In this document: in pieces, positions 25,856 to 35,144 of the stretch
How positions within the stretch are numbered: position 1 is the first letter of the stretch
How the letters are laid out: every line of letters starts with the position of its first letter
Assembly (NCBI GenBank): GCA_963841995.1
Contig: CAWJEX010000019.1
Span: forward strand, 62,001 to 126,000
DNA length: 64,000 bases
Reading direction: 5' to 3'
Source of the DNA: DATDPM01 sp963841995
GTDB taxonomy: Bacteria > Pseudomonadota > Alphaproteobacteria > DATDPM01
Notes under the pieces: generated by a model
Seen by the model: only the letters and a program-made list of their open reading frames with translations
Databases searched by the model: none
What the model was told of the DNA's origin: nothing
Translations under genes and position numbers: made by a program

Positions 25856-26710
25856 ATGGGTCAAATGAAACGTTCGGAAAATTGGGATCGCCCCGGGGAT
25901 CGGGCGGAGGATCGCGAGCGGGCGAAAGTTAAAATCCACCGCCGCGAGGAATTCGAGAGCATGCGGAAGGCCGGGAAATTGGGTGCGGAAGTGCTCGATT
26001 TCATCACGCCCTATGTGAAGGCCGGGATTTCCACCGGCGAACTCGACCAGCTCTGTCACGATTTCATCATTTCCCACGGCGCGGTGCCGGCTCCCTTGGG
26101 CTATCGCGGATTCCCGAAATCCATCTGCACCTCGATCAATCATGTGGTTTGTCACGGCATTCCGGGCGACAAGCGCATCGCCGAGGGCGACATTCTCAAT
26201 ATCGACATCACCGTGATCCTCGACGGCTGGCACGGCGATACCAGCCGCATGTTCACCATCGGCGATGTGGGCGTGAAAGCACGGAAACTCATCGATGTCA
26301 CCTACGAGGCGATGATGCGCGGCATTGCCGTTGTGAAGCCCGGGGCCACCACCGGCGATATCGGGCACGCCATTCAAAGCTTCGTCGAACCGCTGCGATT
26401 TTCGGTGGTGCGGGATTTCTGCGGCCACGGCATCGGCCGGGTCTTCCACGATCAGCCGAGCATCCTTCATTTCGGCGAGCCGGGCGAAGGCGTCGAATTG
26501 CGCGAGGGCATGTTCTTCACCGTCGAGCCGATGATCAATACCGGGCGTTACGACGTGAAGATTCTGTCCGACGGCTGGACCGCCGTGACCAAGGACCGCT
26601 CGCTCTCCGCGCAGTTTGAGCACACGGTGGGTGTCACCCCCGACGGCCACGAGATTTTCACGATCTCGCCCAAGGGCCTGCATCGCCCGCCCTATGGCGA
26701 CAACGGATAA
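25856..26710 (+). CDS. map: Methionine aminopeptidase, type I
   Basis: Removes initiator methionine from new proteins. The 284-residue protein has the metal ligands Asp in NIDITVILDGWHGDTSRMF, His in CGHGIGRVFH, Glu in MFFTVEPMI and Glu in QFEHTVGVT. An unusual charged N-terminal extension of about 30 residues (WDRPGDRAEDRERAKV) precedes the usual start IHRREEF; a shorter start is not excluded. It overlaps radC by 17 bp. Confidence 0.95.
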   Translation: MGQMKRSENWDRPGDRAEDRERAKVKIHRREEFESMRKAGKLGAEVLDFITPYVKAGISTGELDQLCHDFIISHGAVPAPLGYRGFPKSICTSINHVVCHGIPGDKRIAEGDILNIDITVILDGWHGDTSRMFTIGDVGVKARKLIDVTYEAMMRGIAVVKPGATTGDIGHAIQSFVEPLRFSVVRDFCGHGIGRVFHDQPSILHFGEPGEGVELREGMFFTVEPMINTGRYDVKILSDGWTAVTKDRSLSAQFEHTVGVTPDGHEIFTISPKGLHRPPYGDNG

Positions 26711-27365
26711 GCCCGAGCCACCGCATTACCATGGCCACCGCCAGCGCTTGCGCGAGCGGTTCTTAGGCAATGGCCAATCCCTTCCCGATTACGAGCTCCT
26801 CGAACTTCTGCTGTTCCATGCGATCCCGCGGATCGACGTCAAGCCGCTAGCCAAGGACCTGATCGCGCGGTTCGGCAGCTTCGCGGGCGTCTTGAGCGCG
26901 CCGCCCGACCGCCTCGCCGAATTCGACGATATCTCGGATGCCGCGATCGTGTTGTTGAAAGCGGTGCGGGAAGCAGGCGAACGGCTGGCTCGCGCCGAAG
27001 TGATGGCCCAGCCCGTCATCGCTTCCTGGGATAAGTTTCTCGATTATTGCCGCGCCAGCATCGGCCATGCCGAGATCGAGCGTTTCCGCTTGCTGTTTCT
27101 CGACCGCAAGAATCGTCTCATTGCCGACGAGGTGCAGCAAAAGGGCACGGTGGATCATACGCTGGTTTATCGCCGGGAGGTGGTGAAGCGCGCCCTCGAG
27201 CTCAACGCCACCGCCATCATCCTCGTCCACAACCACCCGAGCGGCGATCCCACGCCTTCGACCGGCGACATCGCCATAACCCGGGAAATCCAGGACACCT
27301 GCCAGAAGCTTGGCATCGCCCTGCACGACCACGTCATCATCGCCAAGGCGGGCATTCGAGTTTGA
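26694..27365 (+). CDS. radC: RadC/JAB-domain protein, C terminus frameshifted
   Basis: A 223-residue protein of the RadC family: N-terminal helix-hairpin-helix region (LPDYELLELLLFHAIPR) and C-terminal JAMM-type metal site HNHPSGDPTPSTGD. The ATG at 26694, inside the end of map, gives the family N terminus HYHGHRQRLRERF. At GG 27347-27348 one G appears missing: with it the end would read GGHSSLRSLGLI with a stop at 27385, the standard RadC ending; as written it stops after AKAGIRV at 27365. The catalytic site is intact, so function may be kept. The cellular role of RadC is unresolved. Confidence 0.88.
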   Translation: MATTDKPEPPHYHGHRQRLRERFLGNGQSLPDYELLELLLFHAIPRIDVKPLAKDLIARFGSFAGVLSAPPDRLAEFDDISDAAIVLLKAVREAGERLARAEVMAQPVIASWDKFLDYCRASIGHAEIERFRLLFLDRKNRLIADEVQQKGTVDHTLVYRREVVKRALELNATAIILVHNHPSGDPTPSTGDIAITREIQDTCQKLGIALHDHVIIAKAGIRV

Positions 27366-27455
27366 GAAGCTTGGGGCTGATTTGACCCGTTCGTAGCCGG
27401 TGCAAACCGCGCCGTCATCGGGTAGCTTGGCGCTGCCCACAAACCGCGCGCCGCC

Positions 27456-28655
27456 ATGCTCCAGCAAATCATCACCTTCCGTGAAATCTTAAGCCCGGTC
27501 ACGGCCGAGGATTTCTTCGGCCAGACCTTCGGCCGCAAGCACGTCTACGTGCCGGGGAGCCGGGATAAATTCGCGGCGGTCTTTTCCTGGGACGCGATGA
27601 GCGGTCTGCTCAGCAACAATTCGCTATGGTCCGACCGCTCGATGAAGATGGTGCTGGACGGGCGGCAATTGGCGCCGCCGGAATTCTGCCGCCCAGGCTT
27701 AAGCCGGGAAGGACAGCAGGTTCTTCAGCCCGATCCGAAGCGGGTTTCGGAATTCTTGCGCAAAGGCGCCACCGTCGTTCTCGATTACGTCGAATCGCTC
27801 ACGCCCGAAATCGCCTTGGTCGCCGCGACGTTCGAAATCGTCGCCGGCGGCCCGGTCGCCTGCAACGCCTATTGCTCGTGGAACGCCCATCCCGGCTTCG
27901 GTTCGCACTTCGATACGATGGACGTGTTCGCGCTCCACATTTCCGGAACGAAAACCTGGCGGCTTTACGAAGGCCGGGCCGAGGGTGCGGCGGAAATTCC
28001 CGGCTTCGATTGCGGCAGCGTATCGCCGGAACAGCGGGAGATCGCCAAAGGCAAGGTCTTGCAAGAAGTCATGATGAAGCCCGGCGATCTTCTCTATGTT
28101 CCGCGCGGGCAATATCACGACGCGCTGGCGACCAGCGACGCCTCCTTGCACATTTCATTTGGCGTCACCGAGCCTCAAGGCCAGGATTTCATGACCATCC
28201 TGCTCGGCATTCTACCGCGCGATCCGCTGTTCCGCGCCTCGCTCCCGCACTTTGACGATGCGCAAGCGCATCAAGCACAACTGCGCAGGCTCGCGGAACG
28301 CCTGCAGGCCATCGTCACCGATCCCGGAACCTCGGCCGAAATGCGGAACTATCAGCGCCAGCGCGCCTCCCGCCATGTGCTCTCCCAATTCTTCTTGCCA
28401 GAACGCAAAGAATCCTCGGTGTTCCGGGTGCGCTCGCTTCACGCCAAGCTGGCGCGGCGCGGCGACGGCCTTCATTTGAAGACCCGCGACGGCGAAGGCA
28501 CGCTTTGGGCATCCGAGGGCAAAGCGGCGCAATGGGTGATGGACCGGGATTTCTTCGATGCCGACGCCTTCGCCAAAGCCGCCGGCGTCGACGCGACCAC
28601 GGCAGCGCAAATCCTCAACAAACTGACGGCAGCCGGACTTCTCGAACGGCTTTGA
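27456..28655 (+). CDS. JmjC/cupin-type ribosomal oxygenase-like protein
   Basis: A 399-residue protein with the Fe(II)/2-oxoglutarate dioxygenase core of the bacterial RoxA/YcfD-like JmjC family: HFDTMDVFALHISGTKTWRLY carries the His-x-Asp facial triad, and LLYVPRGQYHDALA the distal His. A winged-helix-like C-terminal part (TTAAQILNKLTAAGLLE) fits the family. Known members hydroxylate ribosomal proteins; the target here is inferred only. The start ATG at 27456 precedes ITFREILSPVTAEDFF. It converges on arfB. Confidence 0.8.
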   Translation: MLQQIITFREILSPVTAEDFFGQTFGRKHVYVPGSRDKFAAVFSWDAMSGLLSNNSLWSDRSMKMVLDGRQLAPPEFCRPGLSREGQQVLQPDPKRVSEFLRKGATVVLDYVESLTPEIALVAATFEIVAGGPVACNAYCSWNAHPGFGSHFDTMDVFALHISGTKTWRLYEGRAEGAAEIPGFDCGSVSPEQREIAKGKVLQEVMMKPGDLLYVPRGQYHDALATSDASLHISFGVTEPQGQDFMTILLGILPRDPLFRASLPHFDDAQAHQAQLRRLAERLQAIVTDPGTSAEMRNYQRQRASRHVLSQFFLPERKESSVFRVRSLHAKLARRGDGLHLKTRDGEGTLWASEGKAAQWVMDRDFFDADAFAKAAGVDATTAAQILNKLTAAGLLERL

Positions 28656-28656
28656 T

Positions 28657-28688
28657 CCTAATCCACTTTAGCCCTAATCCTCGGGGGC
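28657..28688. repeat. 16-bp duplication at the convergent stop codons of the JmjC gene and arfB
   Basis: CCTAATCCACTTTAGC (28657-28672) is followed by CCTAATCCTCGGGGGC (28673-28688). The arfB stop (CTA at 28674-28676) lies in the second copy; the first copy carries the same CTA. Confidence 0.7.
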
Positions 28689-29090
28689 GGTCCGTCCGCG
28701 CTTGATTTTCGCTCTCAGCCGTTTCGATTCGAGTCGGCGCTCGCGCGAACCTCTTGTGGGTTTCGTCTTACGCCGCGGCACCGGCGGTATCGCCGCTTTG
28801 CCGATCAGCGCGACCAGACGCTCGACGGCGTCGGCGCGATTGCGCTCTTGACTGCGGTGGCGCTGGGCGTCGATGACCAGAACGCCTTCGGCATTGAGAC
28901 GCCTCCCGGCCAAGACCCGGAGACGCGCCCGCACGTCTTCGGGCAAAGAAGCGGAGTGTCCGACGTCGAAGCGAAGCTCGACCGCCGTCGAAACCTTGTT
29001 CACATTCTGGCCGCCGGGGCCGGAAGCCCGGACGAAGCGGAAAACAAGCTCCCGCTCATCGAGGGCAATCGAGTGGGTCACACGGATCAT
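28674..29090 (-). CDS. arfB: Alternative ribosome-rescue factor ArfB
   Basis: Peptidyl-tRNA hydrolase that frees ribosomes stalled without a stop codon. The 138-residue protein has the GGQ motif in ASGPGGQNVNKVST (about residue 26) and the basic C-terminal tail (KTKPTRGSRERRLESKRLRA) that enters the empty mRNA channel. Length matches ArfB/YaeJ. ATG at 29090. Converges on the JmjC oxygenase gene. Confidence 0.95.
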   Translation of the reverse strand: MIRVTHSIALDERELVFRFVRASGPGGQNVNKVSTAVELRFDVGHSASLPEDVRARLRVLAGRRLNAEGVLVIDAQRHRSQERNRADAVERLVALIGKAAIPPVPRRKTKPTRGSRERRLESKRLRAKIKRGRTAPED

Positions 29091-29164
29091 CGCGGGAAAT
29101 TACGCCGGAACGGCCGCGCGATAAAGGCCGGGCATCATAGAGCGGATGCGGATGCGGATTCCGC

Positions 29165-29596
29165 TCAGCAATAAGGATAAGGCAGGCCGGTCGCGGCAAA
29201 TCCGCGGGTGATGAACAGCTTGCGGCCGAATTGCTCGAGATAGGCGCGCTGGATTTCGAGGGCTTCCATCTCGCGCCAATGGCCGCGGACTTCGGGGCTT
29301 TCGTCGGACCAGCGTTTGTTCCGCCGCTGCATGAAATGCACGAGTTCGTGCAACAGGATCGAGCGGTCGCAGGCATTCCTGGTGATGTCCAAGCTTTGAT
29401 CGAGCATCATGACGTCGCTGTCGTCATCCGGGCTGAAGCCCAGAACCGCGCAAGGATGGTGGCAAACCACGGTCTCCAGCTCGTCATGGGGGAGGAAGCT
29501 GACCTCGGGCTGATCCTTCGGCAGCGGCAAGGCGCTGTGGACGTTAATCCAGGTCAACATCCCGGCAACCAAGACCTTTAATGCCCCAACTTCCAT
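29165..29596 (-). CDS. Small exported protein with a HExxH zinc-metallopeptidase motif
   Basis: A 143-residue protein: N-terminal hydrophobic segment (VGALKVLVAGMLTWI), then SILLHELVHFMQRRNKRW with a HELVH zinc motif at about residue 95, and an acidic stretch DDDSDVMMLDQ before it. A Glu downstream in EMEALEIQRAYLEQFG may be the third ligand. I do not recognise a named family. The ATG at 29596 is chosen because GGAAGGGCGA lies upstream; the longer frame to 29836 looks non-coding. It is 74 bp from arfB on the same strand. Confidence 0.7.
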   Translation of the reverse strand: MEVGALKVLVAGMLTWINVHSALPLPKDQPEVSFLPHDELETVVCHHPCAVLGFSPDDDSDVMMLDQSLDITRNACDRSILLHELVHFMQRRNKRWSDESPEVRGHWREMEALEIQRAYLEQFGRKLFITRGFAATGLPYPYC

Positions 29597-29774
29597 CTTC
29601 GCCCTTCCATTGTCGCCCCCTTCCCTTCTGCCCGTCTTGCGCCCGGGACAGCCATACCCAATCTTACCTCTCAGAGTGAGGTTTGGATGAGCCCCGGGCA
29701 AAACAAAATTTCGCGAGCGGCGGTGTTTTTCCCGATTTCCCACGGATTCGACACATTCGGCGGCGGCGGACGGA

Positions 29775-30143
29775 TCAGCTCTCGGTCTTGCCGGGCCGAG
29801 GGCCCAGCTTGTCGCCCAAAAGCGCCAACAAGGCATCCCGGATTTCGGGCGGCTGATTGGCGATGGCGTCGTTGATCAATCGAAGTTTGCGCCGCAGCGC
29901 ATACATCTGATCGAGGAGAGACAGCATCATGGCAATGGCGTCGGGGTCGAGGGCCATGTCGTGCTCGAGCTCATAGATGAGACGCACCCGGGCGACGTCG
30001 ATCTCGGCAAATTGCGGCTCGCCGTCCTGGTTTTCCGCCTGACTTTCCGGCAAGACAAAGCCGCGTTCGATCCAGACCGAAAGCGATTCGACGGAAACGC
30101 CTTCGACCATGGCCAGCAATTGCGCGCGCGTCAGCATCGCCAT
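29775..30143 (-). CDS. cbpM: CbpM-like chaperone modulator
   Basis: A 122-residue MerR-like helical protein that in E. coli binds and inhibits the J domain of CbpA. It shows the N-terminal helix-turn-helix-like part (LSVWIERGFVLPES) and a C-terminal helix pair (MLSLLDQMYALRRKLRLIND). It starts directly after the cbpA stop on the same strand, the conserved cbpA-cbpM pairing that supports the name. Confidence 0.87.
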   Translation of the reverse strand: MAMLTRAQLLAMVEGVSVESLSVWIERGFVLPESQAENQDGEPQFAEIDVARVRLIYELEHDMALDPDAIAMMLSLLDQMYALRRKLRLINDAIANQPPEIRDALLALLGDKLGPRPGKTES

Positions 30144-31076
30144 CTAAGTCATGCCCACTTTTCGCCGCGGATCGTAGGCGTGATCGGGCGCCCATTTCTC
30201 GATGAACTCGGTCAGCGCCGCATCGGGATTGTCCGGCAGCACAAGTTTGAGCGTCACATATTGATCGCCGGCAACCCCGGTCTTGCGGTCCGGGATGCCC
30301 TTGCCCTTCAGGCGCAAGCTGGTGCCGGTGTTCGAGCCTTTGGGAACGGTCATCGAAACCGCGCCGGAAACCGTCAGCACCATCACCTTGCCGCCCAAAA
30401 TCGCCTCGGGCAACGAGACCGGCAATTCCAGATGAATGTCGTTGTCTTTCCGGCGGAAAAAGGCGTGGGGACGGATGTGCAGCTCGATATAGGCGTCGCC
30501 CGTCTCGCCGCCTTCATAGCCGGGCAGGCCCTGGCCTTTGAGGCGCAAAGTCTCGCGGTCCTGCACGCCGGCCGGAATCGTCACCGCCAGCGACCGCCCG
30601 TCGGGCAGCGTAATCGCGGTGCGCGCGCCCCGCGCCGCATCGAGAAAATCGATTTCGAGGGAATAGGAAACATCGCCGCCGCGCGCCCGGAATGCGGCAC
30701 TCCGCGCGCCGCGGCCACCGAATACTTGCGACAGAATGTCGTCCATATCGGCGGCGCCGAAACCTTCTTGAGAAGCGAAACCTTCCTGGCTGTAATATTT
30801 CGTGCCGTCGGCGCCTTCGGCAAAATCCCGGTAATAGCGCCGTTGCGGGCGCTCCTGGCCGCTGGCGTCGATCTCGCCGCGGTCGAAGCGCGCTTTTTTT
30901 TCCGCGTCGGACAGCAGATCGTAAGCGGTCTGAACATCCCGGAACCGGCTCTCCGCCTTTTTGTCGCCGGGATTGAGATCGGGATGGTGTTTTTTGGCGA
31001 GCTTCCGGTACGCCTTGCGGATGTCGTCCACCGACGCGCCCTTCTTAACGCCCAGTGCTTCGTAAGGATCTTGCAT
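30144..31076 (-). CDS. cbpA: DnaJ-class co-chaperone CbpA
   Basis: A 310-residue type II J-protein: J domain at residues 5-70 with HPD in KHHPDLNPGDKKAE, a linker rich in Gly/Phe/Tyr, and two C-terminal beta-sandwich domains (SLAVTIPAGVQDRETLRLKG; LRLKGKGIPDRKTG). The Cys-rich zinc region of DnaJ is absent. It stimulates DnaK in stress and nucleoid-associated roles. Its leader contains two 21-bp repeats, each starting with ATG. cbpM follows with no gap. Confidence 0.93.
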   Translation of the reverse strand: MQDPYEALGVKKGASVDDIRKAYRKLAKKHHPDLNPGDKKAESRFRDVQTAYDLLSDAEKKARFDRGEIDASGQERPQRRYYRDFAEGADGTKYYSQEGFASQEGFGAADMDDILSQVFGGRGARSAAFRARGGDVSYSLEIDFLDAARGARTAITLPDGRSLAVTIPAGVQDRETLRLKGQGLPGYEGGETGDAYIELHIRPHAFFRRKDNDIHLELPVSLPEAILGGKVMVLTVSGAVSMTVPKGSNTGTSLRLKGKGIPDRKTGVAGDQYVTLKLVLPDNPDAALTEFIEKWAPDHAYDPRRKVGMT

Positions 31077-31118
31077 AACTTATTTCGCGTCTCACATAAG
31101 TTATTTCACGCCTCGCAT
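31077..31118 (-). repeat. 21-bp tandem duplication before the cbpA start
   Basis: Read on the minus strand, units 31118-31098 and 31097-31077 match at 17 of 21 positions; both begin with ATG and end AAATAA plus STT. The next triplet is the cbpA ATG (31076-31074), so ATG recurs three times at exactly 21 bp. The first reads MRGVK then stop; the second is ATG TGA, a start directly followed by a stop. Confidence 0.85.
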
Positions 31119-31163
31119 AGCGATCAGCTTATGCGAATCCGCGAGTTTCGCCAAATGCGGGCG

Positions 31164-33691
31164 CTACTCGTTCCGCAGATGCTCGGAAGTGCTGTGGCCA
31201 AGCGCCAGCCACGTTCCGGCAAATCCAAAAGCCAGACAGACCGTAAGGCCGACCGCAGCCGCCAGGGCGGCCGCCCCCGGCAGGAATACGAAATCCATAT
31301 GCATAAGGCTGGTGAGCACGACCGCTCCCGCGGGAACGCCGATGGCGACCGCCAGCAAGGCGGTGGCAAGTCCGACCAGTCCATATTCGGCGAGATAGGC
31401 CTTGATCAGATCGCGCCGCCGCGCGCCCAGGACCTTCAGCACCACCGCCTCGTAAACCCGGCGCTCATGCCGCGCGGCAATCGTTCCGGCCAGAGCCAGA
31501 AAATCCCCGCGGCCAGCGTCACGAAAGCGACAACGCGAACTGCCGTACTCAAGCGTGACAAAATCGTATTCACCGCCTGGAGCGCATCGCGAACCCGGAT
31601 CGCCGAAATATTCGGGGATTGATCGGTGACGGCTTTTTCAATGGCAGCTTCGTCCGCGCGATCCGCACGGATCGTCGCCAAATAAGTTTGCGGCGCGTCT
31701 TCGAGCGCGCCGGGCGCAAAGACGATGACGAAATTGATGCCGAGGGTCGACCAGTCGATGTTGCGGAGATTGGTGATCTTCGCCGTGATGTCGCGGCCCA
31801 GCAGATTGACCGTGATCGTATCGCCGATGCCAACACCCAAGCCCTCCGCCGCTTTGGAATCGAAGGAAATCAGCGGCGGGCCGTTGTAATTCTCCGGCCA
31901 CCAGGATCCGGCGGCCAGCTTGGTTCCCGGCGGCATCATCGCGGCATAGGTCAGTCCGCGATCGCCTTGGGTCACCCAGCTTTGCTCCGGCGAGACTCTG
32001 ACTTTCTCGACCGGCACACCCTTGATAGCCGTAATACGGCCGCGCATCTGCGGCATGTGCTGGACGTCATGGACGCCCGGAATTTTCCGAAGGGTTTCGA
32101 GGAAGGGCTGAAGCTGATCGCGCTGAATGTCGAGAAAATAAAACGCCGGCGCTTCGCCGGGCATTTCGTCGCCGACCTCCCGCGCCAGATTGCCTTCGAC
32201 CGTCGAAACTGCCACGAGGGCGACGAGCCCAAGCCCCAGCGAGAGCATCACCGTTGCCGTATCGGCACCCGGCCGCCGCAAATTCGCCAGCGCCAGCCGA
32301 AGCCAGGCCGCACCTTGGAGATTGGCGAAACGGGCCCGCGCCGCGAGAGTCAGCAACGCCGCCGCCCCGCGCAAAATACCGAGAGCCACAATAGCGCCCG
32401 CTCCGAATCCAAGCGCCACCCACAAATCCTTGGCGGCCAGGGCCGCGAGCATGACAAGGACGATCCCGAAGCCGGTGAGGACGGCGATATCGGTTCGCTG
32501 CAAAGCTGGCTGCTGGGCGCGGATGCGGCTCCGGAAAAGACCGGCGGGCGATACGGATCGTGCCGAAAGCAGCGGCCAAAACGAGAAGGCAAGGGCGGTC
32601 ACGAGACCGAAAGCGCCGGCGACGATCAGGGGTGCGGGATAAATCGCGAAATGGACCGGAAACGGCAACGCGGCACCCAATAGTTTCGCCAGCGCAAAGG
32701 GCGCTGCAGCACCGACGAAGAGTCCGGCGCAGGTGCCGGTAAGGCCAAGGGCCGCAACCTGCGCCAGATAGATCGCGAAGACGAGCGCGCTCGACGCGCC
32801 GAGGCATTTGAACGTTGCGATCGTGGCAAGGCGCGAATCCAAATAGCCCTTGACCGCATTGGCGATGCCGACGCCGCCGATCAATAAGGCACTCAACCCC
32901 ACCAGGGTCAGATACATGGTGGTGCGATCGATCAGGCGTTTCAGCCCAGGTGCGGCGTTATTGCGGTCGAGGATGCGCCATCCCGCATCCGGCAATTTCG
33001 TGGCGAGCTCGTCGTGAAACGAATCGAGATTGGCGCCATCGGGAAGTTTCAAGCGGTAGCGGTAATCGACGATGCTGCCGGGCACGATGAGACCCGTCGA
33101 ACGGAGGGCATCGGCCAAAATCATCACCCGCGGGCCAAGACTGAAGGCATCGGCGCCGCGGTCCGGTTCGTGCGCGATAACCGCGCGCAGCGTGAAATCG
33201 GCATCGCCGATCCGAATATGCCCGCCGACCGCAACACCGAGCCGGTCGAACACGCCCTGCTCGGCGGCAGCACCCCAAACGCCGTCTTTTTGCGCGAGCG
33301 CCTCGGCAAGCGGCATCGGCGGCGCGAGATCGACCGTGCCGGCCAGCGGATAGACGGAATCGACGGCTTTGAGTTCGACCAGCGCGCGGGAATCGTGCTC
33401 CGGAAGCCTTGCCATGGCACGCAGCTCCGCCACCTGCGAAACCTCAGCCGACTGATTCAAGAACGCGATCGCTTGCGGGCTGGCCGGGCGATTGGCGAGG
33501 CGCAGATCAATATCGCCGCCCAGGATCACCCGGCCATCGGCGGCAAGCCCGGCGCGCACCGCATCGGCGACCGAACCGACGGCGGCCAAGGCGCCGACGC
33601 CCAAGGCCAGACAAGCAAGAAAGATGCGCATCCGCTTCAGCCCGCCGCGCAATTCGCGCCGTGCAAATTTGAGCGCGAGCGGCAAATTCAC
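31164..33691 (-). pseudogene. YbbP-like FtsX-family ABC transporter permease with one frameshift
   Basis: A large MacB/FtsX-type permease (about 840 residues when repaired): first helix after LKRMRIFLACLALGVGAL, a long periplasmic domain, then repeated FtsX helices (LVGLSALLIGGVGIANA; LASSALVF-type segment; LGLGLVALVAVSTVEG). The frame breaks at A4 31501-31504, after TLAAGIF; a fifth T on the coding strand would give LALAGTIAARHERRVYEAV and lead into VLKVLGARRRDL, ending at 31164. The order ATPase, permease, divergent tesA matches E. coli ybbA-ybbP-tesA. As read, the last two helices are lost. Confidence 0.85.
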
Positions 33692-34380
33692 CGGGCGATC
33701 CGGCGCGAAACCGCCGTCCGGTCATCGACAATTTTTCCGTCTTCGAGACACAGCAAACGCCCGCAACGTTCGGTCAAGGCGGGTTCATGAGTGACCAGCA
33801 CGAGTGTTGTGCCGCGCTTGGCGGCGAAATCGAACAACAGCGCCATGACGCTGTCGCCGGTGGCGCGGTCGAGATTGCCGGTCGGTTCGTCCGCCAGAAG
33901 GAGTTTCGGCTCGCCCACGAAAGCGCGGGCGATGGCGACGCGCTGTTCCTCGCCGCCGGAAAGCTCGCCCGGATAGTGGCCGAGGCGATGGCCGAGACCC
34001 ACGGCCTCCAAGCCTTCACGGGCGCGCGCCGTGGCGTCGCGAATTTCCGCAAGCTCGAGCGGCACCGCGACGTTTTCCAGCGCGGTCATGGTCGGAATCA
34101 GGTGAAAGCTCTGGAACACGATGCCGATGGTCTTGCGCCGGAACAGCGCCAAACCATCTTCATTGAGGGAAGCGAGGTCGGTTCCGGCGATCGAGATTTT
34201 GCCACGCGACGGGCGCTCCAATCCGGCAATCGTCATCAACAGGCTGGTTTTGCCCGAGCCGGACGGGCCGATGAGTCCGACGGTTTCGCCGGCACCCACC
34301 TCGAAATCGACGCCACGCAAAATATTGACCGCACCCGCCGCCCCCTCCAGAGTGAGGTGCACGTCGTCCATTCGGATCAT
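33688..34380 (-). CDS. YbbA-like ABC transporter ATP-binding protein
   Basis: A 230-residue LolD/MacB-type ATPase: Walker A GPSGSGKTS (about residue 41), Q-loop FQSFHLIPTMTALENV, signature LSGGEEQRVAIARA, Walker B LLLADEPTGNLD, and H-loop LVLVTHEP. It overlaps the permease start by 4 bp (ATGA), so the two are one transporter operon. The substrate is unknown; E. coli YbbAP is a putative exporter of hydrophobic compounds next to TesA. Confidence 0.93.
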   Translation of the reverse strand: MIRMDDVHLTLEGAAGAVNILRGVDFEVGAGETVGLIGPSGSGKTSLLMTIAGLERPSRGKISIAGTDLASLNEDGLALFRRKTIGIVFQSFHLIPTMTALENVAVPLELAEIRDATARAREGLEAVGLGHRLGHYPGELSGGEEQRVAIARAFVGEPKLLLADEPTGNLDRATGDSVMALLFDFAAKRGTTLVLVTHEPALTERCGRLLCLEDGKIVDDRTAVSRRIAR

Positions 34381-34458
34381 CGGATTTTCCTACGCTGTTT
34401 ACGCGGCACGGCTTGGATGTTGAAGAACACGAACATGTTGCGAAAGAGCAGGATCGAT

Positions 34459-35139
34459 ATGCGCGCGGGCGAACCTTCTCACGGATATGGGGGAAAGTTC
34501 CGCCTTTTCAACGCGCTTATCGCCGCCCTTGCGGTCATTCTCATAGTGCCTGCGGCCTCGTTGCAAGCGGCAACTCCCATCGTTGCGCCCCGTATCGTCG
34601 CATTGGGCGATAGCTTGACCGCCGGATATGGACTCGCCTCCGAGGATTTATTCCCATCAAAACTCGAACAGGCGCTTCGCGTCCATGGCGTTCCGGCGAC
34701 CGTCATCAATGCCGGCGTTTCCGGCGACACCTCGGCGGGCGGGCGGGCTCGGCTCGATTGGGTGATGGAGGACAAGCCCGACGCCGTCATTCTCGAACTC
34801 GGCGCCAATGACGGCTTGCGCGGATTCGATCCGAAGGAGATGGCGAAGAATCTCGACGCGATTTTGACCCGGCTGGACGCGGCGAAGATTCCGGTGCTGA
34901 TCGCCGGAATGCGGGCACCCCCTAATCTCGGGCGCGACTACGGCACCGAATATGAATCGGTGTTCAAGACACTCGCCGACAAGCATCACGCCGCCCTTTA
35001 TCCATTTTTTCTCGACGGCTCGGTTGGGAATCCGGAGTTGACGCAAGCCGACGGGCTTCATCCCACCGCCAAGGGTGTCGATGTCATCGTGGGGAAAATT
35101 CTCCCCTCCGTGCTGCAATTGATCGGAGCCGGCGGATAG
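34459..35139 (+). CDS. tesA: TesA-like GDSL esterase / lysophospholipase, exported
   Basis: A 226-residue SGNH hydrolase with a signal peptide (core NALIAALAVILIVPAASL). Block I GDSLTAGYG carries the nucleophile Ser, NAGVSGDTS the oxyanion Gly, GANDGLRG the Asn, and DGLHPT the Asp-His pair. E. coli TesA hydrolyses thioesters and lysophospholipids in the periplasm. AGGA 6 bp upstream favours the ATG at 34459; ATGs at 34417 and 34435 are in frame. Divergent from the ybbA-like gene. Confidence 0.92.
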   Translation: MRAGEPSHGYGGKFRLFNALIAALAVILIVPAASLQAATPIVAPRIVALGDSLTAGYGLASEDLFPSKLEQALRVHGVPATVINAGVSGDTSAGGRARLDWVMEDKPDAVILELGANDGLRGFDPKEMAKNLDAILTRLDAAKIPVLIAGMRAPPNLGRDYGTEYESVFKTLADKHHAALYPFFLDGSVGNPELTQADGLHPTAKGVDVIVGKILPSVLQLIGAGG

Positions 35140-35144
35140 ACGCC

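Noticed and set aside
29961..31622. 553-codon + strand open frame
   Set aside because: Antisense to cbpM, cbpA and the permease 3' end; composition is that of a shadow frame.
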